DNA of 64,000 nt from Pseudomonas sediminis (GCF_002741105.1 NZ_NIQU01000011.1:62001-126000); one strand, 5' to 3'; positions 36,447-44,608 are shown, counted from the first letter of the stretch. Made by a program: numbers and translations. Notes: generated by a model from the letters alone, not told the origin.

Positions 36447-37232
36447 CTACTCAGTGGAGGCTGGCTGGTCAGTCAAGCCTGCAAGTTTGCAGAGCTCCTC
36501 AAGATTAGAAGCAACGAGCGAAGGCCGCAAAATGTCAGCTGGGGCCGGCGAAAAGCTTTTATTCCCGAATTGATGCCATGAGCTCAAGTAGTTAAGCGCG
36601 GCAGCGTAGAGCAATACACCGAAGGTGGTTGGGCTTGCGTTGCAGTATGGAAGTGACTTGGCACCTACGACGTGCTGATTGAGCGCGTAGCCGTTGACCA
36701 AGCCTTGGCGGTGTAGAACATTCAGATCAATGACCGGGTTCAAATTTAGACGCTCAAGCTCCTTCGTCGCGAACCATACTTTTTTTCTGGATAGTTCGTC
36801 CTGCATTCCGGGATTAATAGCGGCGCCAGCCGCAGCCAGCATTTCATGGAGAGAGTTATAGATGACGAAGTGAAGGTGCAGTTGCTTTGAGGAGAGCGCT
36901 TTAATGCAGTCCACATAAATTAGCGCTGAATCATCTCTGCCATCCTCACTCCGGCTAGCAGCAAGAATTCCGCCGAAATACTCGGCGCACACCTCATCAT
37001 CAGTTACGGCACCGTTCCAGATTACGTCTCTGGCAACGCGAAGGTTTGGCTTTGCGCCGTCGTTGGGATCAGCAACTTTTTTCGCAGCTTTGGCCAAAAG
37101 TTTGTCGCGATTTGCCGTGTACATTTTGTTTAGGTCATCACCCATTTCAGCAAGCGTTTTTCCAAACAGCTGCTGCGCGACATATGCAGCGCTCGCGACT
37201 CCTGCGGTGAGAACGATCTCTTCAGAGGCCAA
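36447..37232 (-). CDS. Cassette 2: 261-aa unknown protein
   Basis: It starts at a TTG with AGGAG six nt upstream. A weakly hydrophobic N-terminal helix (about 6-24) and a charged segment (DDLNKMYTANRDKLLAKAAKK) come first. A central block (about 62-125) includes RDVIWNGAVTDDEVCAEYFGGILAASRSEDG, followed by helices and a C-terminal LEELCKLAGL. I do not recognise a defined family. The central pattern faintly recalls Abi-alpha (DUF4393) abortive-infection proteins, but this is not enough to name it. It is the longest cassette gene here and lies second from attI. Confidence 0.65.
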   Translation of the reverse strand: MASEEIVLTAGVASAAYVAQQLFGKTLAEMGDDLNKMYTANRDKLLAKAAKKVADPNDGAKPNLRVARDVIWNGAVTDDEVCAEYFGGILAASRSEDGRDDSALIYVDCIKALSSKQLHLHFVIYNSLHEMLAAAGAAINPGMQDELSRKKVWFATKELERLNLNPVIDLNVLHRQGLVNGYALNQHVVGAKSLPYCNASPTTFGVLLYAAALNYLSSWHQFGNKSFSPAPADILRPSLVASNLEELCKLAGLTDQPASTE

Positions 37233-37255
37233 TTGATTCTCCTGTTGTCTATAAG

Positions 37256-37325
37256 CGCTAACGACTAGCGCACGTGCGCCAGAGCGCGTAGCGATTTGGC
37301 GTCACTGTGGCGCGCCTTGTTAGCC
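37256..37325 (-). repeat. attC1 (atypical)
   Basis: 70 bp. R'' GGCTAAC (37319-37325) and R' GTTAGCG (37256-37262) on the minus strand. The arms (caaggcgcgcca and tgcgctagtc) share little with the other attC sites, so this cassette probably came from another source. Confidence 0.88.
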
Positions 37326-37452
37326 TGAGCAGATATACAACAAGGCAAAGCCGACACCCGAACCACAACAACGCCGCAAACGTGCAAGTAAAAACTAAAC
37401 CAACAAACAACTGACCCACGCAGCTTTGCTGCCCACGGATGTTTATTGGCAC
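37258..37452 (-). CDS. Cassette 1: doubtful small hydrophobic ORF
   Basis: 64 aa from a GTG without a good ribosome-binding site. One hydrophobic stretch (LFVGLVFTCTFAALLWFGCRLCLVVYLL) and a basic tail are visible. The frame runs right through attC1, which argues against it. It is the only sizeable frame in cassette 1, which otherwise may be non-coding. Confidence 0.3.
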   Translation of the reverse strand: MPINIRGQQSCVGQLFVGLVFTCTFAALLWFGCRLCLVVYLLRLTRRATVTPNRYALWRTCASR

Positions 37453-37601
37453 CTGTAAAATTTACGTTAAAGACAAACTATCAGAAGGGATGCAGCGAGC
37501 ACAACTGGCATATTAAACCTGGCGCAAGCGAAGAACTGCCAAACAGCGCCACCATCCTTGATGATTTGCCTTACCGGCGAAAACTATAAAACCCGAAAAC
37601 A

Positions 37602-37680
37602 GGCTAACAGTGATTAGATGGAAGGCGGTACTAATCCGATAGTAGAGCCTTCCATCTAACTCCGCATTACCGTCATCACC
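37602..37680 (-). other. attI region of the integron
   Basis: Minus-strand core GTTAGCC (37602-37608) is the junction with cassette 1, since it matches the R'' of attC1 exactly. A second core-like GTTAGAT lies at 37654-37660. The stretch up to intI holds the 46-bp palindrome and the intI promoter. No clear Pc promoter for the cassettes was found. Confidence 0.75.
37614..37659. repeat. 46-bp palindrome in attI
   Basis: TTAGATGGAAGGC (37614-37626) pairs perfectly with 37647-37659. Inside, TACTA and TAGTA pair around ATCCGA, separated from the outer stem by a 2-nt mismatch (GG/GA). No T tract follows on either strand. Confidence 0.9.
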
Positions 37681-37746
37681 GCCCTGGAAAAATTCTTTTC
37701 AAATCATGGCATTACCGGCCAGCCCCTGATGTCTGGATGTATTCGC

Positions 37747-37776
37747 TTGACTTCCTCTTTTTGCTCTACCATTACT
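37747..37776 (+). promoter_or_regulatory. Putative intI promoter
   Basis: TTGACT (37747-37752) lies 18 bp before ATTACT. It is a fair -35 with a weak -10, just upstream of the LexA-type box. Confidence 0.45.
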
Positions 37777-37777
37777 A

Positions 37778-37793
37778 CTGTACAAAAACACAG
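37778..37793 (+). promoter_or_regulatory. LexA (SOS) box before intI
   Basis: CTGTACAAAAACACAG fits CTGT-N8-ACAG and ends 14 bp before the intI ATG, overlapping the expected transcription start. It indicates SOS induction of the integrase, as known for other integrons. Confidence 0.82.
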
Positions 37794-37807
37794 CCAAGGA
37801 GTCGGCC

Positions 37808-38770
37808 ATGGAAAACTCCAGCAAACCTCGCCTGCAGGAGCAGTTCAGGGCGGTGATGCGCTTGCATCATTACAGCATCCGGACAGAAAAATCCTACTGG
37901 TACTGGATTCGCTATTTCATCCGTTTCCATAAACTGCGCCATCCACTGGAGCTTGGTGCTACCGAGGTCAATGCTTTTCTCACTTGGTTGGCAGTTGAGC
38001 GTCAGGTGGCTGCCGCCACCCAGAATCTGGCACTCAATTCGCTGGTTTTCCTATACGACAAGGTCTTGCAACAACCGCTCGGGCAAGTGGGTGAGGTGGT
38101 GCGCGCAAAACGCTCAGCGCGTATTCCCTGCGTACTTACGCATGAGGAAGCCACGGCGCTCATTGCAAGGCTCGGCCAACCGCATCAGCTACTGGCTTCG
38201 CTGATGTATGGCGCCGGCTTGCGGGTGGTGGAAGCTGCACGTTTGCGTATCAAGGATGTGGATTTCGATAAGCAGGTCATCACCATTCACGACGGCAAAG
38301 GCGCCAAAGACCGAACGACACTTCTGCCGGCGCCCCTGATCACACAGCTGCTGGAGCGCAGAGAGCGTATGTTTCGCGCCTGGAAGCAGCGGGACAGCTT
38401 TTATCACGCGCCCGTCAGCCTGCCATTTGCGCTACGTCGCAAATACCCCAAGGCGGGATGTTCATTCGAGTGGCAGTGGCTGTTCCCGTCGACCGGACTT
38501 TGCACGGATGAGGACGGGCAGATCGTTCGTCATCACCTTCACGTCAGTGCAATTCAGAAAGCTGTCAGGCATGCCGTGCGGCAATCCAATCTGCACAAGT
38601 CTGCCAGTTGCCATACCTTTCGCCACAGTTTCGCCACCGAGCTACTGCGCCGGGGGAGCGACATTCGCACAGTGCAGACGCTACTGGGGCATGCGGATAT
38701 ACGTACGACGCAGATTTATACGCATGTGCTGGGACAGGACTTTGCCGGTGTAGTCAGCCCGCTGGGGTGA
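37808..38770 (+). CDS. intI: Integron integrase IntI
   Basis: 320 aa tyrosine recombinase with an AAGGAG ribosome-binding site. Catalytic residues are R139 (GAGLRVVEAARLRIKDVD), K164, H269 and R272 (CHTFRHSFAT), H295 (LLGHADIRTTQ) and Y304. The extra segment unique to IntI (about 208-228, ALRRKYPKAGCSFEWQWLFPS) separates it from XerC/D. It is transcribed away from the cassettes, the canonical layout. All residues are intact, so it is probably active. It converges with sbcD. Confidence 0.96.
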   Translation: MENSSKPRLQEQFRAVMRLHHYSIRTEKSYWYWIRYFIRFHKLRHPLELGATEVNAFLTWLAVERQVAAATQNLALNSLVFLYDKVLQQPLGQVGEVVRAKRSARIPCVLTHEEATALIARLGQPHQLLASLMYGAGLRVVEAARLRIKDVDFDKQVITIHDGKGAKDRTTLLPAPLITQLLERRERMFRAWKQRDSFYHAPVSLPFALRRKYPKAGCSFEWQWLFPSTGLCTDEDGQIVRHHLHVSAIQKAVRHAVRQSNLHKSASCHTFRHSFATELLRRGSDIRTVQTLLGHADIRTTQIYTHVLGQDFAGVVSPLG

Positions 38771-38843
38771 GCGCGGCAAGCACTTGGCTGGGTTGTCGCG
38801 ACGCCATCCCCGAATTGCATCCGGGCTACGGAGGCCTGTGCCG

Positions 38844-40064
38844 CTAAGCCTTGGGCAGCGCCTCCAGCACCTGCCGATACAGACCCTGCAGGCGCAGGGC
38901 ATCCTCTTCTTCCAATGTTTCCTGCTGCAGGCGGCGGGCGAAGACGTCCTCCACGCTCAACTCGTCCAACGTTTCCCGTGCTTCGCTGGCCAGGCTAGCC
39001 ACGGCGTTGCCGCGCTCGCGGCGGATACGCAGCACTTCCACGAGATGCCCTTCGCACAGGGCATTGATGCGGCTTTGCAGGTCGCTCAGGTAGTCGTCGG
39101 TGCTCACTTGCACTTCCAACCAGACAGGCCGCTCGGGTGTGCCTTGTGCAGCTGCGTCGGTGATGGAGCCTGCCAACTCCTTGAGCGAGCCGCGCAGGCT
39201 GGCCATGGGCTGGAATACCGGTACGGGCAGTGGCGTGATCGACTGCAGGGTGGCGCCTTCGAACGTCAGCAGCAGGACTTCCTTCTGCTGGCGCGCCTCG
39301 TCGAAGGACAGGGCAATCGGCGAGCCGCTGTAGCGGATGTGCTCCAGGCCGCCGACCTTCTGCGGACGGTGGATATGACCAAGGGCGATGTAGTCCGCCG
39401 GCGGGAAGGCGCTGGTGGGGAAGGCTTCCAGGCTGCCGACGTAGATCTCGCGCACCGACTCGCTGGCGCTGGCGCCAACCGTGGTGAGGTGACCGGTAGC
39501 GATGATCGGTAGCGTCAGGCCCAGCTCGTCACGCTTGCTAGCCGCCAGCTCGTACAGTGCCCGGTAATGCTCAGCGATGGCTTGCTGTAGCGACTGTTGT
39601 TTGTCCTGCGCGCTCTGCCCCGCCTGGCTGGCCAGCACGTCGCGCGGGCGGATGAAGGGAATGGCGCAGAGAATGGCGCCCGGCTGGCCAGTACGATCAT
39701 CGAGTACCAGTACCTGTTCAGCCAGGTCGACGCCTACGCTCGGCACCACCTGGGTGCCCAGTTGCCCCAGCAGGCTGCGGCTTTCACCAAGCATGGCCGG
39801 CGAGTCGTGGTTGCCGCCGAGTACCACCAGGGCGCAGCCGGCGTCGCGCAACTCAACCACCAGTCGGTAGTACTGCTCGCGGGCATAACTGGGCGGTGCG
39901 CCGGTGTCGAACACATCACCGGCGATCAACAGCACGTCCACGTCGTGCACGCGCACTTGCTCCAGCAGCCAGGCGCAGAAGGCCTGGTGCTCGGCCTGCC
40001 GAGTCTTGCCCATGAAGTGCTGGCCCAGGTGCCAGTCGGAGGTGTGCAGGATGCGCAAGCTCAT
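38844..40064 (-). CDS. sbcD: Exonuclease subunit SbcD (Mre11-like)
   Basis: 406 aa from the ATG giving MSLRILHTSDWHLGQ. Metallophosphoesterase motifs are present: DWHLG, GDVFD, GGNHD, and ALGHIH near residue 235. SbcD is the nuclease partner of SbcC for cutting hairpins and processing ends. Its ATG overlaps the stop of the Lrp-type gene (ATGA). The 3' side, where sbcC should follow, is instead the end of intI. Confidence 0.96.
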   Translation of the reverse strand: MSLRILHTSDWHLGQHFMGKTRQAEHQAFCAWLLEQVRVHDVDVLLIAGDVFDTGAPPSYAREQYYRLVVELRDAGCALVVLGGNHDSPAMLGESRSLLGQLGTQVVPSVGVDLAEQVLVLDDRTGQPGAILCAIPFIRPRDVLASQAGQSAQDKQQSLQQAIAEHYRALYELAASKRDELGLTLPIIATGHLTTVGASASESVREIYVGSLEAFPTSAFPPADYIALGHIHRPQKVGGLEHIRYSGSPIALSFDEARQQKEVLLLTFEGATLQSITPLPVPVFQPMASLRGSLKELAGSITDAAAQGTPERPVWLEVQVSTDDYLSDLQSRINALCEGHLVEVLRIRRERGNAVASLASEARETLDELSVEDVFARRLQQETLEEEDALRLQGLYRQVLEALPKA

Positions 40065-40525
40065 AGCGGCCAGTCCTTTACGACGACATGAGTCTTGACC
40101 CGCTGCATTTGCGGGAAGGCCTCGATGGCCGCACGTACTTCGCTCAGGCGCGCCATGCTCGGCGCCTCGACCAGTACCAGCATGTCGGTCTCGCCGCTGA
40201 TGCCACTGCAATGGCGGATTTCCGGGTATTCGCGCATACGCTCGACGTAATCCTGACAACGGGCGTTTTGGTAGAAAAGCTCGAGATAAGCCCTGACTCC
40301 ACCTTCGCCCGGCACCGCGACCTGGGCGTGATAACCACGAATCACCCCGCTCTCCTCCAGATAGCGAATCCGCTCGCTGACCGCCGAACGTGACAGATTG
40401 ATCTCACGGGCGATCTGGCTGACGGAGATGCGCGCATCGCTGCGCAGCAGAGTGAGGATCTGGCGATCGAACTTGTCCACGGGAGCTTCTCGGGCGGCAA
40501 TCGGATTGACGGTGAAAACCGCCAT
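40061..40525 (-). CDS. Lrp/AsnC-family regulator
   Basis: 154 aa; a GTG at 40477 giving VDKFDRQILTLLRSDAR is the more conventional start. An N-terminal helix-turn-helix (ISVSQIAREINLSRSAVSERIRYLEESGVI) is followed by the RAM effector domain. It diverges from the YjeH-like exporter, whose control it probably exerts in response to an amino acid. It overlaps sbcD by 4 bp, so the two are co-translated. Confidence 0.9.
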   Translation of the reverse strand: MAVFTVNPIAAREAPVDKFDRQILTLLRSDARISVSQIAREINLSRSAVSERIRYLEESGVIRGYHAQVAVPGEGGVRAYLELFYQNARCQDYVERMREYPEIRHCSGISGETDMLVLVEAPSMARLSEVRAAIEAFPQMQRVKTHVVVKDWPL

Positions 40526-40603
40526 TTCGTCGGCAAAAGGCGACAGCCTGCAACTGGCCGGCGCCCTACCATGGCGGTATCTGGAAAATGATGAGCATAC
40601 CCC

Positions 40604-41857
40604 ATGAGTCGATTGAACAAGGAATTGGGCCTGCTGCAGGGCATCGCCCTGCTCAGCACCTCGCTGCTCGGCACCGGCATCTTCGTGGTGCCGGCACTGG
40701 CAGCCACGTCAGCCGGCGAGGCGTCGCTGTGGGCATGGATGATCTTGATTGCCCTGGTGCTGCCGGTGGCGTTCACCTTCGCCCAGTTGGGCAAGCGCTT
40801 CCCTCATGCCGGCGGCGCGCCGCACCTGATCGGCCGCGCCTTCGGTCTGCGCATGGAGGGTGTCAGCGCCCTGCTGTTTCTCGCCGTGTTGCCGGTCGGT
40901 TTGCCGGCTGCTCTGCATATCGCCAGCGGCTTCTGGCTGGCGTTGTTCGACCTCGATCGCAGCGGCCTGCTGCTCATCGAACTGGCGACGCTGGGCGCCA
41001 TTCTCCTGCTTGGTCAGCGCCCACCGAAAGCATCGGGCATGCTCCAGGGGCTGATCGCTGTAGCCATCGTCGCCAGCGTGGCGCTGATCTGGTGGGTCGG
41101 CGACCTGCCGCGCGCCAGCCAGCCGTTGCTGCCGGCGATGGACGGCCAGTGGCACTTGCTGCCGACAGCGCTGGGGGTGATGTTCTGGTGCTTCGTCGGC
41201 ATCGAGGCCTTCACTCACCTGGGCGAGGAGTTCAAACACCCCGAGCGCGACTTCCCGCTGGCACTGTTGCTCGGCGTGGTGCTGGCCGGCCTGGTGTACT
41301 GGGCCTGCTCGGTCGCGGTGCTGAGCTTTGCCACTTACGGCGACGTGCACAGCGACATCACCGCCCTGCCCCGTCTGTTCGAACAGCTGCTGGGTGAGCA
41401 CGCACGCGTGCTGGTGGCGGTGCTCGGTTACCTGGCCTGCTTCGCCTCGATGAACGTATACATCCAGGGCTTCGCCCGGCTGATCTGGAGCCTGGCCGAT
41501 GAAGGCCGTCTGCCGGCCAGGCTGGCCGTGCGCAACCGTCACGGTGTACCCGGCAAAGCCTTGCTGCTGGTAGTGATCAGCTGCGCGCTGTGCGCAATGC
41601 TCTCGGCCACCTTGAACCTGTCGGTGGACGATCTGATCCGCTATGCCAACGGCAACTTCGTGCTGATCTACCTGTTGAGCATGGCCGCTGGCTGGGTGCT
41701 GCTCAGTGGCGTCTGGCGCCTGCTTGCCGGTCTCAGTGCCCTGCTCTGCGCTGGGGTGCTGCTGATGCTTGGCGCCGATGCGCTGTATGCAGTGGCATTG
41801 CTTGGGGTGTTGCTGCTGCTTGATCGCCTGCGCACGCTGGGTAAGGCGCTGGCCTAG
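40604..41857 (+). CDS. yjeH: APC-family amino-acid exporter, YjeH-like
   Basis: 417 aa with about 11-12 membrane helices. GIALLSTSLLGTGIFVVPALAA is the APC helix-1 break, and ERDFPLALLLGVVLAGLVYW and FASMNVYIQGFARLIWSLADEG are typical of YjeH. YjeH exports methionine and branched-chain amino acids in E. coli. The divergent Lrp-type gene supports an amino-acid role. The exact substrate is inferred. Confidence 0.8.
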   Translation: MSRLNKELGLLQGIALLSTSLLGTGIFVVPALAATSAGEASLWAWMILIALVLPVAFTFAQLGKRFPHAGGAPHLIGRAFGLRMEGVSALLFLAVLPVGLPAALHIASGFWLALFDLDRSGLLLIELATLGAILLLGQRPPKASGMLQGLIAVAIVASVALIWWVGDLPRASQPLLPAMDGQWHLLPTALGVMFWCFVGIEAFTHLGEEFKHPERDFPLALLLGVVLAGLVYWACSVAVLSFATYGDVHSDITALPRLFEQLLGEHARVLVAVLGYLACFASMNVYIQGFARLIWSLADEGRLPARLAVRNRHGVPGKALLLVVISCALCAMLSATLNLSVDDLIRYANGNFVLIYLLSMAAGWVLLSGVWRLLAGLSALLCAGVLLMLGADALYAVALLGVLLLLDRLRTLGKALA

Positions 41858-42009
41858 CGCAGCAGATAATAAGCACGGCAACGCAGCTTGCACCTTCCCG
41901 GCAGGTGACGGTCGAAAACGGCGTAACCCGAGCGGTATCGCCGCCGATGCGTGACCATCGTTGCTCGAGGGTTCTATCCTTGAAGCGACAAACGCTGAAA
42001 GGAAGCCCC

Positions 42010-43335
42010 ATGCTCCGCGTACTCAATGACCTGAAAATCATGATCCTGGCCAACCTGTGGATCGTCCCGGTGGTGGCAGGCCTGGTCTGGGCACTGTTCC
42101 AGTTCGTCGCGCCGCCACCACCGATGAGCGCCAGCATGGCCACCGGCACCCAAGGGGGCGCCTACCAGCAGTTTGCCGAACGCCTGAAGGAAGAGTTGGC
42201 CAAGGAAGGTTTTGAACTGAATCTGGTACCGACCTCAGGCTCGCGTGACAACCTGCAACGCCTGCTGGCCAAGGACCCGCAAGTGGAGATCGCCCTGGTC
42301 CAGAGCGGCCTGGAGCGCCAGCTGGCTCCCGACGAGCAGCGTCAGCTGGAAAGTCTGGGGGCGATTTATCAGGAGCCCTTGTGGCTGTTCTATCGACGAG
42401 ACGTGAAGCTGGATCGCATTGCCGACCTGCTGCCATTGCGCGTCGGTCTGGGCGGTGAAGGCAGCGGCACCCGTGCCGCCAGCGATGCCATTCTCGGCGC
42501 CAATGCCATCGAGCCGGAACAACACCCCGAAAGCTGGCAGAGCATCGGCGGTAGCAAAGCCGCTCGGGCGCTGATGGCCGGAGAACTGGATGCAGCGTTC
42601 TTCGTCGGTCCGGCAGAGAACTCACTGGTGCAGCAACTGGCGGCCAATCCGGACATCGCCCTGGCACACTTTCGGCGCGCCGCCGCTTACGAGGCGCGAC
42701 TGCCGTTCTTCAATCAGGTAAAGGTCGGTGAAGGCCTGCTGGACCTGGCCAGCAACGCACCAGACCGCGACATCGTCACCCTCTCTCCGGTCGCGACGCT
42801 GGTGGTCAACGACGACTTCAACCCTGGCCTGGTGCCGCTGTTTCTCGAAGCCAGCCGTGAAGTGATGCGCAGCGGCACCCTGCTCGACGCCGCCGGCACC
42901 TTTCCCAGTGCCGAGCCTCGCACCTTCGAGCTGCACAAGGATGCCGGGCATTACTACGACAAGGGCCTGCCGATCCTGCAGCGCTACCTGCCGTTTCGCA
43001 TCGCCTCGCTGGCCGACCGCTACATCATCCTGCTGATCCCCTTGATCGTGGTGATGATCCCACTGCTCAAGGCTGTTGGCCCGATCTACCAGTGGCGCAT
43101 TCGCGCGCGTATCTACCGCTGGTACAAGTACCTGCGCGAGATCGACCGCAAGCTGCACGCAGGCTCCTTGCCCAACGAGCTGGACAGCGAAATCGAACGC
43201 CTGGAAGAGATGGAAGACGAACTCGCGGCTGTGGAAGTGCCGCTGTCGTACTCCAACGAGTTGTACGAACTGCACATGCATGTGCGCTACGTGATCGAAC
43301 GACTGCGCGAGTTGCAACGGCGCCGACAGGCGTAA
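42010..43335 (+). CDS. TAXI-family solute-binding protein with C-terminal anchor
   Basis: 441 aa from the ATG with AGGAAG upstream. Membrane helix 1 (about 12-33) is followed by a TRAP/TAXI binding domain (MATGTQGGAYQQFAERLKEEL, GLGGEGSGTRAASDAIL). A second helix (about 336-356) and a charged cytosolic helical tail (about 365-441) come last. Most TAXI proteins lack the last two parts. No TRAP permease is adjacent. It may be a membrane-bound sensor rather than a transporter subunit. Confidence 0.78.
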   Translation: MLRVLNDLKIMILANLWIVPVVAGLVWALFQFVAPPPPMSASMATGTQGGAYQQFAERLKEELAKEGFELNLVPTSGSRDNLQRLLAKDPQVEIALVQSGLERQLAPDEQRQLESLGAIYQEPLWLFYRRDVKLDRIADLLPLRVGLGGEGSGTRAASDAILGANAIEPEQHPESWQSIGGSKAARALMAGELDAAFFVGPAENSLVQQLAANPDIALAHFRRAAAYEARLPFFNQVKVGEGLLDLASNAPDRDIVTLSPVATLVVNDDFNPGLVPLFLEASREVMRSGTLLDAAGTFPSAEPRTFELHKDAGHYYDKGLPILQRYLPFRIASLADRYIILLIPLIVVMIPLLKAVGPIYQWRIRARIYRWYKYLREIDRKLHAGSLPNELDSEIERLEEMEDELAAVEVPLSYSNELYELHMHVRYVIERLRELQRRRQA

Positions 43336-43433
43336 GGCGAAGCACGCTTCATCGACGCCCCGAAGCGGTGGATGGAAAAAGCGTCATCCACCATACGCTG
43401 CAACAGCAACGCCGCCAGTAGAGAAGCATCGCA

Positions 43434-43484
43434 GCTAAAGCCCCTCCCACGGGTGTTCGTGATACCCGTGGGAGGGGCTTTAGC
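43434..43484. repeat. REP-type palindrome
   Basis: A perfect 21-bp inverted repeat (GCTAAAGCCCCTCCCACGGG plus one base, with a 9-nt loop). Same family as 17489-17547. Confidence 0.9.
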
Positions 43485-43600
43485 CGCGATCTGCTGTGTG
43501 GTCTTCAACGCTTTTCACGGATAGATCCACACCCAGCCCCGCAATCCATTTTCTGCTTCGGGTAAACTGCGCCCCTGTTTCATTTGCCCACGAGACCGCC

Positions 43601-44608
43601 ATGCCGATCCGCCACTGCATCGTCCACCTGATCGACAAGAAGCCCGACGGCAGCCCTGCCGTGCTGCACGCTCGCGACAGCGAGCTGGCCACGTCGCAAG
43701 CCATGGAGAACCTGCTGGCCGACCTCAACGAGAGCTACAACGCCAAGCAGGGCAAGGCCTGGGGTCTGTTCCACGAAGAATCCGGCGCCTACCCGTTCAG
43801 TGGCTGGCTCAAGGCCTATCTCGATGGCGAGCAGGATTTCACCGCCTTCAGCCATCAGGCCGTCGAACACCTGCAAAAGCTGATGGAGGAGTCCAATCTC
43901 TCCACCGGCGGCCACGTACTGCTGGCTCACTACCAACAAGGCATGACCGACTACCTGGCCATCGCCCTGCTGCACCACAGCGAAGGCGTGGCAGTGACCG
44001 ACGCGCTGGACGTAACCCCGGCCAAGCACCTGGATCTCGGCCAGTTGCACCTGGCCGCGCGCATCAACATCAGCGAGTGGCAGAACAACAAGCAGTCCAA
44101 GCAGTACATCTCCTTCATCAAGGGCAAGAATGGCAAGAAGGTCTCGGACTACTTCCGCGACTTCATCGGCTGCCAGGAAGGCGTCGACGGCCCGGGCGAG
44201 ACCCGCACTCTGCTCAAGGCCTTCAGCGACTTCGTCGAGAGCGAGGATTTGCCCGAAGAGCAGGCGCGCGAGAAGACCAAAACCCTGGTCGGCTACGCCA
44301 GCGGCCAGGCCAAGATGGGCGAACCGATCACCCTGGAAGAACTCTCCGGACTGATCGATGAAGAGCGCCCGAAGGCCTTCTACGAGCACATCCGCAACAA
44401 GGATTACGGCATGGCTCCGGAGTTTCCGGCGGACAAACGTACCCTGAGCCAATTCCAGCGTTTCACTGGCCGTGCCGAGGGCCTGTCGATCAGCTTCGAG
44501 GCGCACCTGCTGGGCTCCAAGGTCGAGTACGACGAAGGCCGCGACATGCTGATCATTCGCCAGTTGCCGACCCAATTGAAGGACCAACTCAAGCGCCGTC
44601 AGGATTGA
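43601..44608 (+). CDS. yejK: Nucleoid-associated protein NdpA (YejK)
   Basis: 335 aa from the ATG giving MPIRHCIVHLIDKKPDG. NdpA family features are GLFHEESGAYPFSGWLKAYL, LDLGQLHLAARINISEWQ and SYISFIKGKNGKKVSDYF-like text (KQYISFIKGKNGKKVSDYF). NdpA is an abundant protein bound to the nucleoid; its exact function is unclear. Length is normal. Confidence 0.94.
   Translation: MPIRHCIVHLIDKKPDGSPAVLHARDSELATSQAMENLLADLNESYNAKQGKAWGLFHEESGAYPFSGWLKAYLDGEQDFTAFSHQAVEHLQKLMEESNLSTGGHVLLAHYQQGMTDYLAIALLHHSEGVAVTDALDVTPAKHLDLGQLHLAARINISEWQNNKQSKQYISFIKGKNGKKVSDYFRDFIGCQEGVDGPGETRTLLKAFSDFVESEDLPEEQAREKTKTLVGYASGQAKMGEPITLEELSGLIDEERPKAFYEHIRNKDYGMAPEFPADKRTLSQFQRFTGRAEGLSISFEAHLLGSKVEYDEGRDMLIIRQLPTQLKDQLKRRQD

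Noticed and set aside
33640..37330. Regular repeats suggestive of a CRISPR array
   Set aside because: The repeats are 76 bp, spaced by 200-900 bp with genes between, and have integron core sites; they are attC sites.
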